Below, piece after piece: positions 6,518 through 12,178 of a DNA stretch of 12,178 nt. Every line of letters starts with the position of its first letter. Position 1 is the stretch's first letter. The notes beneath the pieces are model-generated. The model made no database searches, had not been told where the DNA came from, and was given only the letters and a program-made list of their open reading frames with translations. A program made the translations under genes and the position numbers. The stretch covers positions 1 through 12,178 of the forward strand of contig CAZSSM010000137.1 of NCBI GenBank assembly GCA_964609385.1. Direction: 5' to 3'. The stretch comes from CAZSSM01 sp964609385. Its GTDB lineage: Bacteria; Planctomycetota; Planctomycetia; Isosphaerales; Isosphaeraceae.

Positions 6518-7861
6518 TTAGATTAGCGACCATCCGGGCCGGTATTCTCGGCGGATGATCGGGTCGGCCTCGGGGGCGTTGATCGCGCGGAGCGAGTCGG
6601 GATTCCACTCGATCGTCTTGCCGATGCGGTAAGCGACGTTGCCGAGATGGTTCGCTTCGGTGAGCCAACCCGCATAGGTAAAGTTGCACGTCGTGGGAGC
6701 GCCAGTCTTACAGGCGTGGATCCATTCGGCGTGATGACCCATCGATTCGGGGATGAACGGCTCGGGACGCTCGAAGTCGGCGTATTTCTCTTCGGGGAGC
6801 AGGAGGTGCTTGCCGTAGTCGGCCAGGAGCATCCCGTCGTCGCCGATGAAGAAGACGCCGCTGCCCCACTTCGGGATCGTTCCCTCGTCCCAGAGCTTCG
6901 GTTTGGACGTCCCCTGGTGCCAGGTCAGGGTTAGGGGCGGCATCTCGCCACGCGCGTCATAGGTATAGGTCGCGGACATGGATGCGGGGGCGAGTTCAGG
7001 ATGCGGGGAAGGTCCGTCGGCCGAGACGGTCCGCGGGGCTTTGAGGTCGAGAGCCCAGAACGGCAGGTCGTTCCAGTGGCTGCCGAGGTCACTCATGGTG
7101 CCGCTGCCGAAGTCCCACCACCGATACCATTTGGGTCCGGGCAGGTAGACCTCGTGGAACGGTCGGGCAGGGGCCGCGCCGAGCCAGAGGTCCCAATCGA
7201 GTCCGGAGGGGATCGGCGAGGAGCCGGCCGGTCGGTCCTGAACCGAGACGATGTCGCCGTGGGCTTCGGCCTGCTCGGGAGACTGCCAGCCCCAGGCGCG
7301 GGAGACCCAGACGTGGACTTCGCGGACCGGGCCGATCGCGCCGGTCTGGACCAGTTCGACGACGCGCCGGTAATTGTTCCCGGCATGGATCTGGGTGCCC
7401 ATTTGGGTTGCGACCCCGGCCGCCTCAGTCGCCTCGCGAACGACACGGGCCTCCCAAATGCTATGCGTCAAGGGTTTTTCACAGTAGACGTGCTTGCCCA
7501 TTTCGAGCGCTGGCAGAGTTGCGAAGGCGTGGGCGTGCTCGGGCGTACTGACGACGACGGCATCGAAGCGGTCGGCGTGGTCGTCGTAGAGCGCACGGAA
7601 GTCCGTGACCCGGATGGCGCTTGGGTTACCTTCGGCTGCGCGGTCAATCGACGACTGCTGGACATCACAGAGGGCGACGATGTTCTCAGAACGAACGCCT
7701 CGATGATTGGCACGGCCGCGTCCACCGACGCCGATCAGGGCGATGTCGAGCTTCTCATTAAGGTTGCGGGCGCGGAGGATCGCCGGTGCGGCGAAGGCCC
7801 CGACCGCCGCCCCGGAGGCCAGGCCGAGGAACTCGCGGCGCGTCGTCCGAAACTGAGTCAT
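6518..7861 (-). CDS. Gfo/Idh/MocA family oxidoreductase, Tat-exported
   Basis: A 447-residue NAD(P)-dependent oxidoreductase of the Gfo/Idh/MocA type, acting on an unknown sugar or polyol. The N-terminus has a twin-arginine signal (TTRREFLG, R8-R9, then a hydrophobic stretch to about residue 27), so it is probably exported folded. The Rossmann segment LDIALIGVGGRG (38-49) and the EKP motif (E128-K129-P130, HVYCEKPLTHS) are present. The C-terminal sheet domain includes NYRRVVELVQTGAIGPVREV, WDLWLGAAPARPF and WYRWWDFGSGTMSDLGSHW. Planctomycete genomes carry many such Tat-signal paralogues, often linked to sugar breakdown. Start ATG 7861 is chosen because the Tat motif follows at once and GGAG lies 8 bases upstream; the frame extends open to 8053 without family similarity. 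No neighbour indicates the substrate. Confidence 0.95.
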   Translation of the reverse strand: MTQFRTTRREFLGLASGAAVGAFAAPAILRARNLNEKLDIALIGVGGRGRANHRGVRSENIVALCDVQQSSIDRAAEGNPSAIRVTDFRALYDDHADRFDAVVVSTPEHAHAFATLPALEMGKHVYCEKPLTHSIWEARVVREATEAAGVATQMGTQIHAGNNYRRVVELVQTGAIGPVREVHVWVSRAWGWQSPEQAEAHGDIVSVQDRPAGSSPIPSGLDWDLWLGAAPARPFHEVYLPGPKWYRWWDFGSGTMSDLGSHWNDLPFWALDLKAPRTVSADGPSPHPELAPASMSATYTYDARGEMPPLTLTWHQGTSKPKLWDEGTIPKWGSGVFFIGDDGMLLADYGKHLLLPEEKYADFERPEPFIPESMGHHAEWIHACKTGAPTTCNFTYAGWLTEANHLGNVAYRIGKTIEWNPDSLRAINAPEADPIIRREYRPGWSLI

Positions 7862-8066
7862 GAGGACGTCTCCAGGTTCGAGATGCAGCTTCTTTCGTTC
7901 CTCGGACGGTTCGAAGGCCAAGACCCTGGTCGGCATCGACCCGACAGCGCGGATCCTGTTGCTGAGCGTGGCCAGGTCTTTCCCCGATGTCAAGCCAGTG
8001 GCCCGCTCGAGTTTTGCCCCGCAGCACTCACCTGGGTTCGTACCGGGGGACAAGCCCCAGCTGCCG

Positions 8067-8231
8067 ATGTGGCACCGATACCGGGTCGAGTTGTACCCGC
8101 ACTACGGTCAGCCCGCAGGCATCATCGACGAGTTCGGGAATCAGCTCGAGTTCCCCGTAGCGTTTCGGAAATCTAGGAGGGGACACCGGCAGCAAGGGAT
8201 CGTTAGGCTCTTGAAGGAGAATCCGTCATGA
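8067..8231 (+). CDS. Possible small ORF coupled to the helix-turn-helix gene
   Basis: A 54-residue frame (MWHRYRVELYPHY..., ending LLKENPS) whose stop overlaps the next start (ATGA). Third codon positions are mostly G or C, as in real genes here. The open frame reaches back to 7860, so the true start could lie upstream (for example GTG 7998), or this may be the tail of a degraded gene. No Shine-Dalgarno is clear. I do not recognise the family. An upstream toxin partner of the helix-turn-helix protein is possible but unsupported. Confidence 0.3.
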   Translation: MWHRYRVELYPHYGQPAGIIDEFGNQLEFPVAFRKSRRGHRQQGIVRLLKENPS

Positions 8232-8662
8232 TTCGGAACGAGCAGGAATACAAAGAGGCCATCGGTCGGATCGCCGCCGAGGAGGAGCGACTCGAGGAGC
8301 ATCGGCGGTCGCTCGAAACCGAGGGCCTCGACGCCGAGCAGGTCCAGCGGTTGGTGGACCCGATGCTCTCGTTCCACGCCCAACTCGTCGAGGACGTTCG
8401 CAGCTACGAGCGTTTGCGCCGCGGCGAGTTCGATGCGTTGCAGAACCTGCACGGGATCGGTCGACTCCTGGTGGGTCTTCGAATCTTCCGCGGGTTAACC
8501 CAGAAGGAGCTCGCCGATCAGCTCGGGGTGGATCCGTCCCAGGTTTCGCGTGACGAACGCGACGAGTACCACAACATTAGGCTGGCTATCGTCGCCATTG
8601 CTGCGTCTGATAATGGACGTTATGTTTCATTGGGCGTTTTCAAGCAAATCAGAATTTTTTAA
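8228..8662 (+). CDS. XRE-type helix-turn-helix regulator, C-terminus probably altered
   Basis: A 144-residue protein. Residues 1-75 are charged and predicted helical, likely coiled coil (EYKEAIGRIAAEEERLEEHR). Residues about 76-110 form an XRE/Cro-type helix-turn-helix (LLVGLRIFRGLTQKELADQL, then GVDPSQVSRDERDEYHN). The arrangement resembles HigA-like antitoxins and related DNA-binding regulators, but no partner toxin is recognised. AAGGAG at 8214-8219 lies 8 bases before ATG 8228, a strong ribosome site. After residue 115 the protein changes character (RLAIVAIAASDNGRYVSLGV) and the DNA becomes visibly more AT-rich. In this family I would expect the DEYH segment to lead into further helices, so the 3' end may have been replaced or truncated. 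DNA binding is likely from the motif; the biological role is unknown. Confidence 0.75.
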   Translation: MIRNEQEYKEAIGRIAAEEERLEEHRRSLETEGLDAEQVQRLVDPMLSFHAQLVEDVRSYERLRRGEFDALQNLHGIGRLLVGLRIFRGLTQKELADQLGVDPSQVSRDERDEYHNIRLAIVAIAASDNGRYVSLGVFKQIRIF

Positions 8663-8828
8663 TAATCTTCTCCAACAACGCCGCTAGCCGCAAGCAATCG
8701 AAGATTCTTTGGAAACGTAATGTTTAGGATGCCTCATTTGTTGGCTTGAACCTTTGGACGTGCTGCCTCAGTCATCTGTGGTCGTGAGGTGGCGGGATCG
8801 AAGCTCGCCGATGATCAGAGCAGCAACG

Positions 8829-9041
8829 TCAACGTCTCCGCCAGACACTGAGGAGGCCGGGAATGACGGCCGCGACCCCACACAACGCTAGCGTCACGTA
8901 GATCGAAATGGCTTTCTTGATCGGATCTGGATCCAAGCTTGTGTTGTCGTTGCTCATGGCGCCTGCTAAGAAATCCGCCGTCGCAGCCGAGGCGGCACCC
9001 AGCACGCTCGCCAGAACCAAGATGATTCCGAGGGGTTTCAT
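8829..9041 (-). CDS. Small exported or membrane protein with C-terminal anchor
   Basis: A 70-residue protein beginning MKPLGIILVLASVLGAASA, a convincing signal peptide or first membrane segment, then a short polar part (MSNDNTSLDPDPIKK). A second hydrophobic stretch (ISIYVTLALCGVAAVIPGLL) ends in SVWRRR. The plan of signal, short body, membrane helix and arginine cluster resembles PEP-CTERM-type tethered proteins, but there is no PEP motif. The frame opens further upstream at ATG 9116, but that start lies inside a hairpin and adds no signal-like sequence, so ATG 9041 is preferred. GGATCGAG stands a few bases upstream as a weak ribosome site. Family not recognised. Confidence 0.55.
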   Translation of the reverse strand: MKPLGIILVLASVLGAASAATADFLAGAMSNDNTSLDPDPIKKAISIYVTLALCGVAAVIPGLLSVWRRR

Positions 9042-9096
9042 GGGGCTCGATCCAGGTGGGGTCCGGGATTCATTTCGAGGTGCATCCCGTGGGCAT

Positions 9097-9127
9097 GGGG
9101 CCACCACGCGGCACATTCGGTGGCCCC
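9097..9127. terminator. Strong hairpin after the 43-residue ORF
   Basis: Perfect 9-base inverted repeat, GGGGCCACC (9097-9105) and GGTGGCCCC (9119-9127), with a 13-base loop. On the minus strand it begins 8 bases after the stop of the 43-residue ORF and precedes the 70-residue gene. No T-run follows, so it may be a Rho-dependent end or a processing structure. Confidence 0.5.
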
Positions 9128-9135
9128 GTTCCGAG

Positions 9136-9267
9136 TCAGGGGGTTAGAGTCAGCGTGAATCGCCGGCGTCGACGACGTCGCCATCCACCGAGGAGTTCCA
9201 GGATGGCCGCGGCGATGGCGGAGAGGGCCACCGTCGGCGGCGTGAGCACGGGTGTGCGGTGCATCAT
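9136..9267 (-). CDS. Putative 43-residue membrane peptide with poly-arginine end
   Basis: Tiny frame beginning MMHRTPVLTPPT, then one hydrophobic segment (TVALSAIAAAILELLGGW), seven consecutive arginines (30-36) and FTLTLTP. The hydrophobic-W-Arg pattern looks like a PEP-CTERM sorting tail without its PEP motif or body. GAGG (9276-9279) lies 8 bases before the first of two ATGs, and a 9-bp hairpin follows the stop, both of which favour a real gene. The seven arginine codons are varied, so this is not a simple DNA repeat. It could instead be the decayed end of a larger PEP-CTERM gene. Confidence 0.4.
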   Translation of the reverse strand: MMHRTPVLTPPTVALSAIAAAILELLGGWRRRRRRRFTLTLTP

Positions 9268-9343
9268 CGGAGAAACCTCATGAGTCGGGAGGGAACGAGG
9301 GGTTACCACCGCAGCGGGCACGCGGCGGCGTTGAGGATGATGA

Positions 9344-10012
9344 TCAGGTCGCTGGCCGAGATTGTCGCCAGCGCAACGCGATCAGGCCGGCGACCCCCAC
9401 GACCATCAGTGCAAGAGACGACGGCTCGGGGATGATGAAGGATCGGAACGCGACTTCGCTGGCCGCGCCCGCTCGGCTTGTCGAACCGAAGTTCGATGTA
9501 TAGCTGAGGCGAACGAACCGGGCGTTGGTCGGAGCGAAGGTGAAGACTTGAGCTGGGTTGAGGGCGAACTGGGTCTCAGCGCTGTAGTTGCCGAGGACCG
9601 TAGCGTCACTGAAGTCATCCTGTAAGGAAGCGAGTAGCGAAAAATCCCGAATGGCCGCGACGCCATCCACGCCCCAAAACGCCATGGCATCGATAAAGAA
9701 CTCACCGCCGAGATCGAAATCGAGAAATGCCGGTGGTTGGGTTCCAAACCCAGCGGCCCAGCCATTGCGAGGCACCGACAATGTGGTCGAGACGAAGCTG
9801 TCGAAATCGGTCACGCCGCTGACGTAGTTGGCGGTCAGACCGCTCTGATTGATCAGGTCCTCGACAGGTTCCGAGTTGGCCGGAATGCCAGGCACGATCA
9901 AGGACCCTGCGCTGCTGCTCACGGAATCAACCTGGAGAATAGACCCGGCTTCCGCTTGGCCGAAAGCGAGTCCGAAACCCAAGACAAAAGCGATGCTCGT
10001 GAATCGTTCCAT
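9344..10012 (-). CDS. PEP-CTERM sorting-domain protein, discoidin-like body
   Basis: A 222-residue secreted protein. Residues 1-22 are a signal peptide ending AEA before GS. The middle (about 85-190) has FLDFDLGGEFFIDAMAFWG and NARFVRLSYTSNFGS, the pattern of a discoidin (F5/8 type C)-like beta domain, which in other proteins binds sugars or surfaces. The C-terminus is a PEP-CTERM signal: PEP at 195-197, a membrane helix (SSLALMVVGVAGLIAL) and RWRQSRPAT. In bacteria with exosortase this signal is cut and the protein moves to the surface or extracellular matrix; no exosortase gene is in the window. ATG 10012 is chosen because AAGGA stands 9 bases upstream and the signal peptide starts there; the frame also has an upstream TTG. 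The ligand is unknown. Confidence 0.9.
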   Translation of the reverse strand: MERFTSIAFVLGFGLAFGQAEAGSILQVDSVSSSAGSLIVPGIPANSEPVEDLINQSGLTANYVSGVTDFDSFVSTTLSVPRNGWAAGFGTQPPAFLDFDLGGEFFIDAMAFWGVDGVAAIRDFSLLASLQDDFSDATVLGNYSAETQFALNPAQVFTFAPTNARFVRLSYTSNFGSTSRAGAASEVAFRSFIIPEPSSLALMVVGVAGLIALRWRQSRPAT

Positions 10013-10176
10013 TTCTTCGGTTCCTTGAAACAAAAGAAGTTCATCAAAACAGATAGTTCTGTAATGTTGAAAAGTGCGCTTCGCCTAATCAAGTGCCACT
10101 GCGGTGAATGCGCAGCGGGATTGGTCCCGGCGATGCGGGGTTGGCATGATGCGGCTACCCAATAGTGAACTAAGGG

Positions 10177-10205
10177 AAAAAACGCCCGACCCGGCGCGCG
10201 TCGGC
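10177..10205 (-). terminator. Intrinsic terminator of the kinase gene
   Basis: Read on the minus strand, stem CCGAC/GTCGG around a GC-rich 9-base loop is followed by GGC-type pairing with one bulge, then G and six T (10182 to 10177). It starts about 105 bases after the kinase stop (10311) and lies before the PEP-CTERM gene, so the two genes are probably separate transcripts. Confidence 0.7.
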
Positions 10206-10228
10206 AAAAAACTCCGAAATTTTTTTGC
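10204..10228. repeat. AT-rich inverted repeat next to the terminator
   Basis: Perfect inverted repeat GCAAAAAA (10204-10211) and TTTTTTGC (10221-10228) with a 9-base spacer. It shares its first two bases with the neighbouring terminator stem. Together they put runs of A or T on both sides of the GC hairpin. It could act as a second, AT-type stem or bend the DNA; this is inference. Confidence 0.5.
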
Positions 10229-10310
10229 AGATGGGTCATGACACGTTGCTAGGGGCCAATCCCTTTGGGAGAGATCGATCGGTTCCCGGCCGTTGACGCG
10301 TCGACCCGAT

Positions 10311-12178
10311 TCAATGGAGCGACTCGAGTTCTTGTCGGGCTGATTGGAGTTGCCGAGCCGACGGAGAACCAGGAGCCGCAAGCTTTTCGGCCCTGTCGAA
10401 AGCGGCAACGGCCTCGGCCCGATCGCCCCGTCGCACGTGGGCCGAACCCAATGCCAGCCAGAGCTTGAAGTCCTTGGGGAATGCTTTGACCCCCTGCTCC
10501 AGTTCGGTGATCGCCTCATCGAGGCGATCGAGCCTGAGCAGCGAATTGGCCAGTAACGCGGTCGTCGAGGCTGCCCGATCCGGCCTTATCCGCTTGACGA
10601 CCCGGAAGTGCTCAATCGCTTCATCGTATCGTTTCTGGAAGTAATACGTCATCGAAATACGGATATGTGCGAGGTCGAACTCCGGGTCCAGCCGAACCGC
10701 CTCGCGATACTCCGCTTCAGCGGCCTCGAGGTCGTCCATCGCATGGTAGGCGATCGCAAGACAGAGGTGGGCCGAAGCCGAGTCGGGCCGCAGCGCCACA
10801 GCGCTGGAGGCATGGACGAGCGCGAGGTCGGGACGACTCGGCTCGATACGGTGAATCGAGTAGAGCTCCATATTGAGCAAGAAATCGTTGGGGTGGGCCC
10901 GCCATGCCCGTTGGAGGAGCGGCACCGCATCTTGACGTAGGTTAAGCCAGCGGAGCGACTGTCCCATCAGTCGCCGGGTTGCCACCGGGAGCGTCTCGAA
11001 GTCAACGCTCGCGATCAATTCCTGAACACCATCGCGGAGTTCCTTCACCGTGACTCCGGGGCGCTCGTTAGACCGCAGTTCGGCTACTCGGAATACCAAC
11101 TCGCGCATTTGCCATCGTAATGGGTCGGAATCCGCCACCATCACCGCATTAAGAATCTCACGCGGAGACGGATGGGGTCGGCCCGCGATGCTCTGGGGAC
11201 TATAGTTAACGATCCAAGAATCCATGGCCGCAATGATCTCTGCGCGGATCTCCTCCGGCCTCGTCGCGATCTCCCGACCAACGTCGCGAGGATTCCTCCG
11301 CGTCAAGTCGTAGCCCGCTTCGGTAAACGCCTCGGTGAAGTCGCTGGCAGCCTTCTCGAAATCATAGTTATGGACCCGGAACATAGCCCGATCCAATCGA
11401 GTGATGAGGCGTTGGTCTGCCTCAGACCGTTCCAAACCTTCATCGATCGTTGCTGTCAGTTTCTGGAGCGATTGCTGTTGCGCATCAGAGGCATCGGCTA
11501 AGAGCCGGTCGGCCTGTTCGGCGGCCTCTCGGGCCGTGCGCCAAGACGCCGGATCGCCCCAAGGGTCAGACGCGGCCTCATCGCGAAGGACTTCCAGTTC
11601 GCTGAGCACCAACGCGGCCGAGGCTCGCTGCTGCTCGCGCTGTTGTTGCCAGATCATGTAGCCGACCGACAACACGAGGATCAAGGTTATGCCGAGTCCC
11701 GAAAGCACTGCCCAAAGCCGTCGCCGCTTGTGTTCCTCGACGGCACGAGCCTCGGCCGCAGCCCGGCTTAGCTCGGCTTGGCGGAGTTGGTCTTCGATCC
11801 CCTCCAGGTACACTGTGAGTCGTTCGGCGACCTCGCCGGCGTCTCGAGGCCGTTTGGCGGGGTCGACTTCGAGGCAACTCCGGGTCAGTTCGACCAAGGC
11901 GGCGTCGATCGGGAGGTGTTCCAACGGAGTCAGGTTCGGAGACAGACGCCCTTGTGAGCCGGCATGGAAAAGCGCCAAAGCGCTGGTCTCGTCGTAGATC
12001 GGCTGACCGGTCAGGATTTCGAACAGGATCGCGCCCAGGGCGAAGACATCGCCGCGACGATCGGCTCGGCTCCCGGCGACGGTGAAGCGTTCCGGGGACA
12101 TATAGACCGGTGGCCCCACCATCAGCCCCGGCGCGAGCCGTTCGCCCTCGTCACCAGTGTCTTGGGAACTCTTCGCTT
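10311..12178 (-). CDS. Membrane Ser/Thr protein kinase with TPR region (N-terminus beyond right edge)
   Basis: The visible 621 residues start in the activation segment of a Hanks-type kinase: GPPVYMSPERF (the APE motif as SPE), then DVFALGAILFEILTGQPIYD and KRPRDAGEVAERL, completing the C-lobe by about residue 125. HRD and DFG lie outside the window. A basic patch (HKRRR) leads into one membrane helix at about 154-176 (LWAVLSGLGITLILVLSVGY), followed by a coiled-coil-like QQQREQQ stretch. A helical middle region contains IRAEIIAAMDSWIVNY and DPLRWQMRELVFR, typical of planctomycete kinases. About four to six TPR-like repeats follow (about 400-601), such as LAIAYHAMDDLEAAEAEYRE and YDEAIEHFRVVKRIRPD. 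The TPR side probably lies outside the cytoplasm and senses a protein signal; the target is unknown. The usual Thr/Ser in GTPxYMSPE is Pro here. A terminator follows the gene. Confidence 0.92.
   Translation of the reverse strand, partial: AKSSQDTGDEGERLAPGLMVGPPVYMSPERFTVAGSRADRRGDVFALGAILFEILTGQPIYDETSALALFHAGSQGRLSPNLTPLEHLPIDAALVELTRSCLEVDPAKRPRDAGEVAERLTVYLEGIEDQLRQAELSRAAAEARAVEEHKRRRLWAVLSGLGITLILVLSVGYMIWQQQREQQRASAALVLSELEVLRDEAASDPWGDPASWRTAREAAEQADRLLADASDAQQQSLQKLTATIDEGLERSEADQRLITRLDRAMFRVHNYDFEKAASDFTEAFTEAGYDLTRRNPRDVGREIATRPEEIRAEIIAAMDSWIVNYSPQSIAGRPHPSPREILNAVMVADSDPLRWQMRELVFRVAELRSNERPGVTVKELRDGVQELIASVDFETLPVATRRLMGQSLRWLNLRQDAVPLLQRAWRAHPNDFLLNMELYSIHRIEPSRPDLALVHASSAVALRPDSASAHLCLAIAYHAMDDLEAAEAEYREAVRLDPEFDLAHIRISMTYYFQKRYDEAIEHFRVVKRIRPDRAASTTALLANSLLRLDRLDEAITELEQGVKAFPKDFKLWLALGSAHVRRGDRAEAVAAFDRAEKLAAPGSPSARQLQSARQELESLH

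Noticed and set aside
7862..8053. 64-residue N-terminal extension of the oxidoreductase
   Set aside because: The Tat motif and a GGAG ribosome site place the start at 7861; the extension has no signal or family similarity.
7001..8176. Plus-strand open frame of 391 codons opposite the oxidoreductase
   Set aside because: Shadow of the Gfo/Idh/MocA gene; no family features and composition typical of antisense frames.
7998..8662. Complete toxin-antitoxin pair
   Set aside because: The helix-turn-helix protein is antitoxin-like, but the upstream frame matches no toxin family I know and has no clear start.
10095..10112. Sigma-54-like site (TGGCAC then GGC on the minus strand) upstream of the PEP-CTERM gene
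   Set aside because: The spacing between the GG and GC elements is one base too long and the TTGC part is absent.

Overview
The window looks like chromosomal DNA of a high-GC planctomycete, most likely of the Isosphaera/Gemmata type. That is an inference from family content, not from a marker gene. Four features point the same way: a membrane-spanning Ser/Thr kinase with a C-terminal TPR region, an ECF sigma factor with a C-terminal membrane segment, a Tat-exported Gfo/Idh/MocA oxidoreductase, and a PEP-CTERM protein. Codons are strongly G/C-ending except in a few AT-richer patches (about 8570-8760 and 10040-10090).

Layout. Positions 1-1943 (minus) hold the N-terminal two thirds of UvrA, running off the left edge. 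A divergent spacer (1944-2209) separates it from a tightly packed plus-strand operon: a fused MoaD-MoaE molybdopterin synthase (2210-2908), moaA (2905-3906) and a GT4-type glycosyltransferase (3906-5036), whose start and stop codons overlap. After a spacer of about 426 bases with one strong hairpin comes an ECF sigma factor gene broken by a frameshift near 5860 (5463-6457). It converges on a Gfo/Idh/MocA oxidoreductase (6518-7861, minus), with a long inverted repeat between the two. A short plus-strand block follows (about 8067-8662): a doubtful small ORF, then an XRE-type helix-turn-helix gene whose 3' end runs into AT-richer DNA. The rest is on the minus strand: two tiny putative membrane proteins (8829-9041, 9136-9267), a PEP-CTERM protein with a discoidin-like body (9344-10012), an intrinsic terminator (10177-10205), and a kinase/TPR protein (10311-12178) truncated at the right edge before its DFG/HRD motifs.

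How the genes relate. The moa genes cover two steps of molybdenum cofactor synthesis: MoaA begins cPMP formation, and MoaD/MoaE convert cPMP to molybdopterin. MoaC and MoaB/MogA are not in view. The glycosyltransferase is translationally tied to moaA but has no obvious role in the pathway. The PEP-CTERM protein and the two tiny proteins behind it share orientation and a hydrophobic-plus-arginine C-terminus, so they may form one cell-surface unit. The other neighbours look unrelated.

I found no clear new defence or mobile system, CRISPR array, tRNA, rRNA or insertion sequence. The best leads are the MoaD-MoaE fusion with a possible internal start, the split sigma factor, the altered Walker A motif in UvrA, the altered P+1 loop in the kinase, and the tiny proteins downstream of the PEP-CTERM gene.
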